From contig NC_088776.1 of assembly GCF_954871325.1 (NCBI RefSeq), forward strand, positions 14,880,052 to 14,944,051: 64,000 bases of DNA, in the 5' to 3' direction. The translations under genes were made by a program, and so were the position numbers. Shown one piece after another: positions 1 to 9,390 of this stretch. How positions within the stretch are numbered: the first letter of the stretch is position 1; each line of letters starts with the position of its first letter. This stretch comes from Gordionus sp. m RMFG-2023 (taxonomy: Eukaryota > Nematomorpha > Gordioida > Chordodea > Parachordodidae). The notes beneath the pieces were generated by a model. It saw only the letters and a list, made by a program, of their open reading frames with translations. It ran no database searches and was not told where the DNA came from.

Positions 1-541
1 TTTCTAGATGATTCTGATGAAGCATCAACATCACCGATGAAAGCTGTGAGGATGAACTTAAAAGATTCATATAAGTTAAATAACAAGACAATATTTTGAA
101 GTTTTGGAAGCAGGAATATTCATTTCCTTTTTTGAGAAAATTATAGAGTAAAATTTTGTCAGCTGCAAGTTCGGCTTCTAGTGAAAGGTTATTTTCTGTA
201 GCAAATCTTTTATTAGAGGAAAGACGTACACAATTGAAATAAAAAAAGATGGACATTCTTCTTTTCCTTAATAATTTCGATTTATAGCTTGTATTTATTT
301 TTTGTTTAGAAAATAAATAGAATGAATTCAAAAAAGTGTAAAATTATAGTAATAGTTTTGAAAAATTTAAAAACACCGTAAATTTTCGGGCGTGACGGGC
401 GTGAATCAAAATATTGCTTTTCGTGAGCGGGTGGGTCGGGTCGAAAATTTTTTAGTGGTAAGCGTGAATGGGCGTGAATTTTTTTAATACCACCGTGAGC
501 GGGCTGGCCTGAATGAAAAATTAAGCCCGCGCCCACCTCTA
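1..541 (+). mobile_element. hAT transposon, right-hand part (cut by window edge)
   Basis: The end of the element reads CCCACCTCTA, which in reverse is TAGAGGTGGGCGCGGGC, a hAT-like terminal repeat next to short GC-rich blocks (GTGAGCGGG, GGGCGTGAA). The element enters from the left, so its other end and the target duplication cannot be seen. A decayed transposase tail lies inside at about 136-287. Confidence 0.6.
136..287 (+). pseudogene. hAT transposase C-terminal remnant
   Basis: The frame reads SAASSASSERLFSVANLLLE followed by ERRTQL and, after one stop codon, ILLFLNNFDL. This is the C-terminal dimerisation region of hAT transposases (pattern SxxSERxFSxA...ERR...LLFLxxN). The in-frame stop and the lack of an upstream open frame show it is inactive. 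The N-terminal part lies outside the window or is lost. Confidence 0.7.
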
Positions 542-734
542 TATGCAATTAATTTAATTTTTTTATTTCTAATATAATTTTAAAAAATATTGGTTGTATT
601 AAATGAATTTTTCATTATTCCTCCTCGTGAAATTACAATTCCGCAGATAACGCATTTTGCAAAATTATCTTTGTCTTTTGTAAAATATTTCAATAATTCA
701 GATAACATATTTAAAAAAAATATTTTATTTAAAG

Positions 735-1105
735 CAGGGACGAGAACCCTCCTTCTAAAAAAAATGGGTTTGGGTTCAGTGAAAAATCTATGAACCCGGG
801 GTTCAGGGTCTGGAGACCAAAAAAATAATGACTTATTAAACATCATTTTTTAAAAAAATTTATTTTAATTAGTATCACCATAAAAATAATTTATCATCAT
901 AATTATATTATAATACTACAATACAATTTAAAAATTTACTAAATATAACAAAAATTATTACAAGAAAAAATGATCAAAAAATGTTTTTTAAAATTAATAT
1001 ATAAATTTTAAAATTTAAAAAAAAGCTTTGGACCCTGAACCTTAAATTTTTTGGGTTCAGCGAAACATTGAGGGTATAGGTTCAGAGTTTGTGTTCTCGT
1101 TCCTG
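735..1105. mobile_element. Non-autonomous hAT element (MITE)
   Basis: The ends are inverted: CAGGGACGAGAAC on the left and GTTCTCGTTCCTG on the right. The flanking octamers ATTTAAAG (727-734) and ATTTATAG (1106-1113) match at 7 of 8 bases, as expected for an old hAT target duplication. Inside are GC-rich patches (GGGTTCAGGGTC and its near complement GGACCCTGAACC), so the whole unit can fold on itself. No coding capacity is visible. Confidence 0.75.
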
Positions 1106-1326
1106 ATTTATAGTAATAAAATTGGCATTATTTAAAAAGATTTAAAATAAATAATTGGGTGTTCCTTTCTATTTTTATAAAAAAACTTTTAAATAATATA
1201 AATCTATTTTAAAAAATAAATAAAATTTAAGAGATGTTGTGCATTTGCATTGTTTAAAAAAAAATTATTTGGAAAATATTATTAATGTAAAATAAATATA
1301 CATAAAATAACAAAAAAAGAAAAATG

Positions 1327-1432
1327 GAAAGATCGGATCGGTTTTTACAGGTATCGGCCCGATCCGATATTTTTGGAAAACTCGAGATATCTGTGCTAAT
1401 CCGATCCGATATTTAATATCGGCACAGCTCTA
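1327..1432. mobile_element. Truncated palindromic MITE ending TCGGCACAGCTCTA
   Basis: Several ATCGGATCGG / CCGATCCGAT palindromes precede an end that reads TAGAGCTGTGCCGATA in reverse. A similar end (TAAGGCTGTGCCGATC) closes another element at 14527. The matching left end is missing, so this copy is probably truncated. Confidence 0.45.
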
Positions 1433-1601
1433 AAAAGTGCTTAGACCATTGCGCTACGGGATGAAAAGAGTGATAAAGCATTCTGAGCAGGACATAAGAA
1501 TAAATGACGACGACGTAATTATGTAGCTTTTTTTAATCGCATGATCTTTTTTCTAAATCATAGTGATTTTTCCCAATCTAGATAGTCCTATATAGACACT
1601 A

Positions 1602-2222
1602 TAGAGATTTGCAAAGTTCGGACCGAATTGTTTTTTTAAAAAATATAAAGGACCGAGCAAAACATTTAACGGGTCAGACAATTTGTGCAAAAATTCTCAT
1701 GGGTTGACTCGGGCCGGACTTATTAATATTTTTTGAAAATAGCTACTAAAATTTTTAAAAGTGACATTAAGATTAAATAAAGCTATGTATCTTAGAGGTC
1801 TACAATGGGCGAGTTTTTAGCTAAAAAGTCCGCCCACTTATAATTTTTTTAAAAAAATTTACCCGCCAGCCCCTTTATTTATCTATAAATTTTGTTTAAC
1901 CCACCTACCCGCCTAATGTTAAAAAATTATTTTAATGGCCGGTTTGGTTATTTATTCATTCATTTTAATGTATTTTTAATTAAACATATAATATGCAATA
2001 TTATGAAATAAAACTATTATTTTTAATAAATTGAAATCTGTTCTACTCATTTAGCCTGAAAAATATCAAAAATTCACCCGCCCACGCCAGGCCATTAATT
2101 TAAATTTTTTAACCCGCCCGCCACCCGTCAAATGTTGAAAATATAGAAAACCCGACCATGCCCTTCCAAAGATGGATGGACGTCGGCGTGCGGGAGAAAA
2201 ATCGGACCAATGCAAACCTCTA
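1602..2222. mobile_element. GC-block hAT-like MITE (TAGAGRTTTGCA ends)
   Basis: The left end TAGAGATTTGCAAAG and the right end TGCAAACCTCTA are inverted repeats. The interior alternates GGACCG/GGGTC-type blocks with A/T runs. A second end-like sequence, TAGAGGTCTACAATGGGCG, starts near 1796 and suggests a nested relative. No clear target duplication is seen. Confidence 0.5.
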
Positions 2223-3329
2223 ATGCAAATTCATATTATAAAATTTTGATTCATATTAGAAACAATGCAAATAATATTTATTCATATATATGTAAAATTA
2301 ATCACCAAGTACTATGTATTTAGTATTTACTACCCCAATTGGCATATAATTTTTATTACTCCCCAGTCGTTTAAAAATTTTCTCACATAAATCATCTTTC
2401 CAGGACACCCTTTGCTTAAATGGCCAGCATTATTCTACTTGGAATAAAGATTTATAAGTGATTCTGTTGCAATTTTATGCATATTCATTATCATTTAGCA
2501 AATATGCCTTTGTAATAAGACAATATCAGGATACTCTTTCTATATTCTATTGGTTTTGAGTTCGTAACTTAATCAGGGTCTAAAACTTTTATTCTATCAT
2601 CTACATTTTCTGTGAAAATTGTTTCCATTTTCCTGTAAAATGTATGAGAATACTAATTGAATAGATAAACTGCTGAGTGAGTTTGAGAATTAACAATACC
2701 ATCAAAAAACCCAAATCTATTTAATTCTTTTCAATCATGCAAACCTAATACTTATTTCATTGGGAATTTCAAATCGGAGAGAAAAGCTTAATTTCATGCG
2801 ATACTGAATTATTATAGTTAATATAACCTATCACTAATCAGCGTTCATCCCTAAAAATCAGTAGATTCTCAGAAGTCTAATTCCGAGCTAATTACCAAAA
2901 TTGAGTATTTTCCGAGGATATGTTAATTGTGGGTTTTCTTTGACTCCATGAAAAAGATTTAATAATTAAAATAATCTTAATCTTTATCTTATAAAATTCG
3001 TTTATAAATCCTTTTATTACAAGTGGATTTTGACAAATTCCCATTAAAGAAATTTCAGAGTTGTATATACATTTTTCTTTTATTATCTTTATAATTCTCC
3101 GAAATAGTTTTTAACTGTGATATTTAATCTTCAAATAATATATTGAACATTTTTTTAAGTCAGCAGTTTATTTTTGGTGATTCGTCTAAAAGCGAATTTT
3201 ATGTACGTGCTCATGATTTTTGAAAATAATGTGCAGAAAAAAAGGGGCATACAAAATAAAATTGTTGTAAAATACATTTGTTCTTTTTTAATTTTTTTAA
3301 ACTTTTATTTGAAGTTTTATGGTTCAGAT
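2223..3329. other. AT-rich DNA, little recognisable
   Basis: No gene was identified. On the minus strand near 2400-2430 a short frame reads GHLSKGCPG, like the end of a CCHC zinc knuckle, with a few protein-like fragments upstream to about 2640. It is too broken to assign. Confidence 0.4.
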
Positions 3330-3977
3330 TAGAGGTCTGTAAAAGTAGGCCCGGCCCTATTTTTTTTAAATTGGTTCAGGTTAGTTCGGGCCTATTATTT
3401 TTTTAAAAATCGGGTCGAATCGGGTAGATGAAATTTTTTTATATCTAAATCAATTTTATTTCGAATCATATTATACCAAAAAAGGTTTTAATTTTAATTT
3501 TATTTGAAGAAACTAGACGCCATATGACATATCATTTATTTTAGGTATGATAATTTAAAAAAAATTAAAATTTTTTAAAAAAAATTAATTTCTATATTTA
3601 AAAATTCGGGTGGGCTGGGCCAGCAAAACTTATTTTCGCCCGGCCCACAGCTGGGTCGGGCCTTATATTTTTTAAGAAAATTTGGCCGGGTCAGGCCTTA
3701 GAAATTTTTTTTAAATATATCTAACTTAATCAATTTTATTATGTTGAATTTTTTATGTAAAATAAAAATATTTTATTTTATTTATAAAAACTAGACCCCA
3801 AATAACATATATCGTTTATTTTTAGTAATTATAAAAATTAATATCTATATTTAAATAAATTCGGGCTGGGCTGGTAAAACTTATTTTAAAAAATTTCAGG
3901 TTCAGGTTGGGCAAAACTTTTTTAGAAAAATTTTTAGGCCCAGCCGAGCTTGAAAAATTAAGCAATGCAGATCACTA
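3330..3977. mobile_element. GC-block hAT-like MITE
   Basis: The ends TAGAGGTCTGTAAAAG and CTGCATTG...(right end CAGATCACTA) form inverted termini. The flanks GTTCAGAT (3322-3329) and ATTTAGAT (3978-3985) match at 6 of 8 bases. GGCCCGGCC, CGGGTCGAATCGGG and GGGCTGGGC blocks recur between T/A runs, and the internal segment appears partly duplicated (around 3600-3720 and 3860-3950). Confidence 0.65.
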
Positions 3978-4077
3978 ATTTAGATATCCTATTGAATTAA
4001 AAGGCATTGTTTGATTCATAATTAGGAAATGTTTCGAGAAAATAAGAATTTCAAAAGAAGAGTATATATGAAAACAT

Positions 4078-4415
4078 CAAGGTGTTATTTTTTCCAACTT
4101 TAAATCATTTTTTGAGTGCATTTATAAACAATTAAAATTTCTATCTTGCCAGAAATATATTCTGTCATGTTTGGAATACCCACCCTATGAATTTCAGACA
4201 ATTTTAACATGAATTTTTAAACTTAATATAATTTATATTACATTTTACATATATGTTTTATATAAATTATAAAATACTCAAGGTTAATGGTAGAATTGTT
4301 TACAATTTTTAAGATAGGTATTCCAAACATGATAGAATATATTTCCAGTAGAATCTGATTTCTAAATTTAAAAAAAACACACTCAAAAATGATTTAAAGT
4401 TGTAAAAATAACACA
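4078..4415. mobile_element. Long-terminal-inverted-repeat MITE
   Basis: Arms of over 100 bp are inverted copies of each other: GTGTTATTTTTTCCAACTTT on the left matches AAAGTTGTAAAAATAACAC on the right, and TGTTTGGAATACC near 4157 matches GGTATTCCAAACA near 4317. The centre is plain AT-rich DNA. No coding sequence and no clear target duplication are seen. Confidence 0.7.
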
Positions 4416-5007
4416 TTGCCAGAAAAATCACATTGACACTAACATATATATATATATGCTTAAAGGATTGCATTATAAAATATTCAATTAATCAAAAAAA
4501 TAAATAATAATTTTTTGATTTTAAAAATATTTAAGGAGAAAATTAAAATTATTGTTAAAAAAATGGTAGAAACTTGTATAATATAATAAAATAATTTAAA
4601 CTTTAACCAAAAATATTATCTATACCAATCCTTCCAATTTCTAACTGTTAAATCACTACCAACTACATCAAACCACTAGCCATTCACTGTGTATCTTATA
4701 CCTAATCATACACTTAAGCCTTTTTTTAAAAAATAGTACTGAATTATCTTATTGACTTAAAATATCAAATTATATGAAGGTTTTGTTAAGAAGATAGTAT
4801 TATGCAAGCTTGGTTGCTAAGATCCATCAATATATTTGAATTAGTTTTTTTATTTGGCATTTCAACATACATTATTCTAAACTTATTATGATGATCTAAT
4901 ATTTTTTTAAAATCTAAATCAAGCTTGATGTAGAAAGTCTATCTTTAACAATTATATTATGTAAAATAATTGTTTTTTAAACATTTATTTTTTTAAAAAT
5001 AGTTCAC
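4416..5007. other. AT-rich intronic DNA of the demethylase gene
   Basis: This is the near part of intron 4 of the KDM7-type gene, whose next exon should lie further left on the minus strand. A (TA)n run sits at about 4444-4457. No exon could be confirmed here. Confidence 0.5.
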
Positions 5008-5168
5008 CTATGTAACGCATTAAGTCATTGACATTAAAATCATGGGGAGGAAGCTTAAGACCTATATTTTCCTTCTTTTCCACAAAAATTGGATTGTTAA
5101 ACCCATGTGAAACAAAATGAGACATATTTAATTCTTGGCCTGTCATATACCACATAATTGTTTTTGAA
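5008..5168 (-). CDS. KDM7-type demethylase exon 4
   Basis: 161 nt covering the linker ahead of Jmj[37 protein letters not shown] and [10 protein letters not shown]. Ends TACATAG before GTGAAC. The next exon is not in the window or was not recognised. Confidence 0.8.
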
Positions 5169-5648
5169 CTAAAAATAAAATAAGATGCTTATAGGATACA
5201 ATATATATATATATTTCGATAATTTTTTTAATACTTAAATAATGGCATAAGATAACTAAGAAAATTAACCATACCTTAGGAATTTTTTGGATTTAATCAT
5301 TTTTATAAATTTTGGAGTACCAGCTTTATAAATCTCTCTAAAAACATCAGCATCACCTGGAAATTTGTTTATTAAAATAATAATTATCTCTATATAATTA
5401 AAATTATATATACATCTAGGCGAGCCATGTATCCTTTTACAGTTAGGGCAAATATAGTTATCCATAACAGCTGCTTGTGCTTCATCTATTTCTACACATC
5501 TACTCCAAAATCCGATGTAAAATTATTAGTTCTTACAAATAGTTAACCTTCCATGAAACCATTCTTTACAAGAATCGCATTCTATCATAAAACTACTGCC
5601 ATCATACGATTTCCTACAAATGCAGTAAATTTGATCCTGGAGCCCCAT
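5008..5648 (-). CDS. PHD finger/JmjC histone lysine demethylase, KDM7/PHF8/PHF2 type (N-terminal four exons)
   Basis: Known members bind H3K4me3 through an N-terminal PHD finger and remove methyl marks from H3K9, H3K27 or H4K20 with a JmjC domain in the nucleus. Seen here: a start codon at 5648, then [17 protein letters not shown] and a full PHD finger. Its zinc ligands run CIC, CDSC, WFH, C and CPNC, across residues 9-55. It is followed by [15 protein letters not shown] and by a segment aligning with the PHF8 linker just before JmjC ([27 protein letters not shown]). Four exons join in phase through introns of 47, 57 and 106 bp. The JmjC exons must lie left of the window. The first methionine sits two residues before the finger's usual start, as in PHF8. 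A hAT copy is inserted 107 bp upstream of the start codon. PHF8, PHF2 and KDM7A cannot be told apart here. Confidence 0.85.
5275..5356 (-). CDS. KDM7-type demethylase exon 3
   Basis: 82 nt reading [19 protein letters not shown] and [21 protein letters not shown] aligns with GSPTFVRELRSRTF of human PHF8. Flanked by TTTCCAG and GTATGG. Confidence 0.8.
5414..5499 (-). CDS. KDM7-type demethylase exon 2
   Basis: 86 nt, completing the PHD finger: [20 protein letters not shown] then CKRIHGSPR. The preceding intron is 47 bp and ends GGAGTAG. The exon ends CCTAGAT before GTATAT. Confidence 0.85.
5548..5648 (-). CDS. KDM7-type demethylase exon 1
   Basis: 101 nt encoding residues 1-33 plus two bases. 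It holds the first half of the PHD finger (CICRK...[13 protein letters not shown]) and ends GGAAG before intron GTTAAC. Confidence 0.85.
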
Positions 5649-5754
5649 CTGAATTAAAAGATGATGCAGCGATCGTCAAGGAAAGTTTATTATTGATTTT
5701 TTTAAGAAACCATAGCAAGGAAAATACAGCTTGGGTTGATATATAGCGCTGGAA

Positions 5755-7547
5755 CATTGGCGTACGCAGCTGGGGGGGGGCAAATTCCTTCCTACCCCCC
5801 CCCCCCCCCAAAGCCAAAAAATGCAGATGCCGGATATATTTTTCAAAAATATTATTGTTTATATTAATTTATATTTGTTAATATTTATTCCTATCTCATA
5901 TTAAATATATATTTAATTACATGTATTATCACATTTATCTACTAAGTTATTTTATCGATTAATTTTGATTTCAAATTTTCCGGCGTAATATTTACTTATT
6001 ATTTTCAAATTTTTAGTGACGTAATATTTATCTACCATTTTCAAATTTCTAGTCAAATAAATATTATTTCTGAAACTTCTTGTCCAACAGGGAAAAGAAA
6101 TTGCAATCTTATCCAACGAGATAGAGTCTCTGCCATCAAGCAGTAACAGCTTTTAAGGAGTTAGCAGAGCCAATTATTTGCTATTACTGAAATATCACAT
6201 TGGCCTGAAAGAAATATTTCCTCAGAAGCAAGAAAATTATTGGATGTAATCAATGCTTATTCCAAATTTTATTTCTCATTAGAATGTATTATTTAATTAT
6301 ACAACTATTTTAAGTATTACTTTTCAAAAACATGACAATGACTTGATTAAGAAGATGAGAATAGCGGAGAGCATTTTATCAGAACTCAAGGAAATTAGGG
6401 CTAATGTTGATGAAGAATTTCATATTTTATTGTTGAGTCAAAAACAAAGCTATACGTGTTTAATATTTGTCTCCCTTGACTTGCAGCAAGGCAAGCTCAT
6501 CGTTAAAACATTAATATAGGATCAGTAGAAGAGTATATCTTAAATACAGATAAATTTATAACCCAAATAAATGAATTTTTAATTCATCATGCAGCACTTA
6601 CTAATCTGCAAATATTACTTCCACAAAAGCCTTCCCAACCTTTTTCAGATGATGATAGAAAAAAAAATTTTATTATGAAGATGTTAAAGTATCTTATGAT
6701 GCCTTAATAGCTGAATAACTATGTTTATAAGATTAACAATGGTTGATATAGTCCCAAAAAATGCTATGGATGCTCTGCATTATTTCAAAAACATTTTAGA
6801 TTAAATTCCCAATGTATTAAAAGGGTTTATAAACACTTCCCATTAGTAAACTAATGAGAGAACATTCTCTTTTTTAAGAAGAATAAGAGGCCTGCAGAAG
6901 TACCATTTGCAGGGCACGGCCCGGATTTTTTTTAAAGATATTTTACGGCCCGGCTCGGCTTTTTTTAAAAAATTTTTAGGCCCGACTCGGCTTTTTTTAA
7001 AAAAATTTCAGGCCCGGCCCGGCCTTTTTTTAAATAAAATTTTCAGGCCCGGCTTGGGTGTTTTTTTAAAAAAAATTCGGGCCCGGCACGGATATATTTT
7101 AAAAAATTAAAATATGGTTAAGCCCGGGGGCCGGGCCTGCAGGTCTCTGAAAAACATACCAAGAAGTACAACATCTGAAAGTAGATTGAAAGGTTTGGAT
7201 CTTTTGAGTATTCATAGGCATTTGACGACAAACAAGGATGAGAATTGAAAAATTAGCTCAATTCACAACGAAGATTGGATTTTACATTGTAAATATATAA
7301 CATATAAAATGCAATTATTGCTAAGAAACTTTTTGTGTAAAGGCTCAAAAAATTCAAATTTTTATTTTGGGTCATTTAAGTGATTCTTTACATATAATTT
7401 TTTTATAATTCACATAAATTTAAAATTGTGTATTAGAAATAGTTATTAGTCCTAATAAATTTATGCTTGATATTTTTAACAACAATAATATTTCTTAAAA
7501 AATTTTATTATCCCCTCCCCCAGACCAAATTCCTGCATACGCGCCTG
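5755..7547 (+). mobile_element. hAT transposon family A, copy A
   Basis: The 1,793-bp unit is flanked by exact 8-bp target duplications CGCTGGAA (5747-5754 and 7548-7555). Ends are CATTGGCGTACGCAG and CTGCATACGCGCCTG. Just inside the left end are long G and C runs (about 5771-5779 and 5797-5810). The plus strand holds decayed transposase: fragments around 6060-6870, then after a nested element SRLKGLDLLSIHRHLTTN at about 7180-7235. Copy B at 19470 is closely similar. It has several breaks and is not functional. Confidence 0.9.
6886..7149. mobile_element. GC-block MITE nested in hAT copy A
   Basis: It runs from AGAGGCCTGCAGAAG to GGGCCTGCAGGTCTCTG, splitting the transposase between the codons of LRRI and KTY. 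Inside, GGCCCGG blocks and T(6-8)A(5-9) runs alternate about every 36 bp. The same insertion at the same site is present in copy B. Confidence 0.8.
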
Positions 7548-9329
7548 CGCTGGAACTTTAAATTTCTTTAAAGATTACAATTTTAAAAATTGCTAAATTA
7601 TTCGTTAATGTTGACAACATTTTAGATTTAACAAAAATTACCAAAACACCAAATTAATTAAAATAATAATTTTCTTTTATTTATAAATGTTATTTTTACC
7701 ATTCTATGAGTTGAAAATATAATTATAAACATGTTAATATTAAACAATAATTGTTGGTGGCTTCTTTCCAATTTATTTTATGAAAAGATTACCTTCTGCA
7801 AATTTTATAAATTTCCTTCTTATTTTTAAACCTATTGCAGATATAATTTCCTTTTTTGCTTTTTAATTAACCTCCCTCCCTCCACCCTTTAAAAATCTAA
7901 TGATCTTACTATAAAAAGAAAAACACAATATTGGCATATAAGCAATGCAGAGTATTAAATAAGCACCAAATTTTGTCTTCCTACTCTAGCCGTTGTTATT
8001 GAAATAATTGTATTCTAACATCAATAATAATTGTGGGGGTTATTGTGATTTAATGTGGAGTGTAGCACTAATAATGAAACTTGTAGATAAAAATAGGACT
8101 AGAAAGGGAATCGTAATATAGAAATCATTGAATAATTCTTTTACCGAATAATCATTGACCTCTGCAGGAAATTTTTCTAGAGGGAAAAAAGCTTATTTGC
8201 AAATGTGATAAAATGCAGGGTGATCTTTCATTAAATTTCTTTTACATAATTTAATGTTTTTTATTCAAAATAGAGCAAAAAAATATTCGCAATATACTAA
8301 TTTTCAAATTCCTTGTAAAAAAAAATTTGCATATTTTCTTAACTTTTTAATTTTTATTTATATTTTATAATATAATTTCTTAAATCCTTTTTTAAAATTG
8401 ATTTAAGTTACTATTTATATATAATTTTACTTTAAAAAAATTCTCGTGGTGCTCAATTTTTTTTGTGCCTAAGGAAGTCGTTGGAACTGAACCGAGCATG
8501 CTTTTTTCATATTTTGCGTGCTTTTCTATCATCTTGGGTGGCTAACAATTTTAGGGATACTTTTTAGTTAGTTAAAAATTTGTCAAGCCTTTTGCGTCAT
8601 TTCATATAGTTTAGTAATGCCAACATAAGTATTATGTTTTTATATAATAATTTCTTTCTACATAATTTAGAAAATATGATTAAAACTATCTCCAATATAT
8701 GCCAATGATTAAATAAAAGTAGCGCCTACATCTACATGGCAGAAAATTGTTATTCTTCTAGCAATTATACTATAGTTAAACGATGAAGTATGATAAAGAA
8801 ATTGAACCACTATTTATAAGCTTCATCCAATAGAATGAGGCATAATTTAGGATATGAATACAAATAAATTGGTTGTTGTTGATAATAAATTCGTTGTTAG
8901 TACTACCCCGTGTGATATAAAAATTCCCGAGCATGTATAAAGTCAAATCATGTTAAAATTTATGTGTGAATGAATGATTTATAATTTATCCACATTAGGA
9001 GTGAAATAAATATCTGTTCATATTAGAATCCTTTTGCCCTTAATCTAATTTTTAACTGTCCTACTACTCTGCCCCTTCCCCACCTCACCTTAGATGGTGC
9101 GTAACCCCCTTCAAAAAACTAGAAACAAATGTCCCTCCCCCTTAAGTAGTCGAAACGCTGAATAAAGGTCTAGTACAAAATAAAATACATTTTATTTAAA
9201 ATTTTCACTAGCACATAATTTATGGTTTATTTATATTAAATAGCTTTTTCGTCCATCATTGTAATATGTAAAAACCGAAAACAAATTTTTTTTTGAAAAT
9301 CTTTATAATAAATGTATATAAATATTAGT
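7548..9329. other. Intergenic AT-rich DNA between eIF2 gamma and the demethylase gene
   Basis: No gene, RNA or clear repeat end was recognised. The promoter of the minus-strand demethylase gene is expected near or beyond copy A, but nothing diagnostic is visible. Confidence 0.5.
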
Positions 9330-9390
9330 TCAGTCAGAAGGCAATGGTTGAATCACAACGCCTCTACGGATTTCTGCCCATCCTATTAAT
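9330..9390 (-). CDS. EIF2S3: eIF2 gamma exon 12 (terminal)
   Basis: 61 nt reading [19 protein letters not shown] then TGA at 9332-9330. Acceptor TTTTTAG. The usual family ending is GWGQIRRGVTI, so this is the true C-terminus. Confidence 0.93.

Noticed and set aside
1440-1470. tRNA A-box-like sequence on minus (CCCGTAGCGCAATGGTCTAAGC)
   Set aside because: No B box follows at tRNA spacing because a MITE lies there, and no cloverleaf can be drawn.
4617-4700. Candidate demethylase exon 5 on minus (DVVGSDLTVRNWKDWYR)
   Set aside because: The sequence is less AT-rich and faintly resembles the segment after MRYIG in JmjC proteins, but the frame that fits exon 4 contains a stop and the splice sites are doubtful.
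5614-5817. Minus-strand 67-residue open frame beginning MALGGGGGRK
   Set aside because: It crosses the copy A boundary and is out of frame with demethylase exon 1.
6907-7110. 67-residue open frame with a repeated ARPGLFLKKI pattern
   Set aside because: It is only the translation of the 36-bp GC/AT alternation in the nested MITE.
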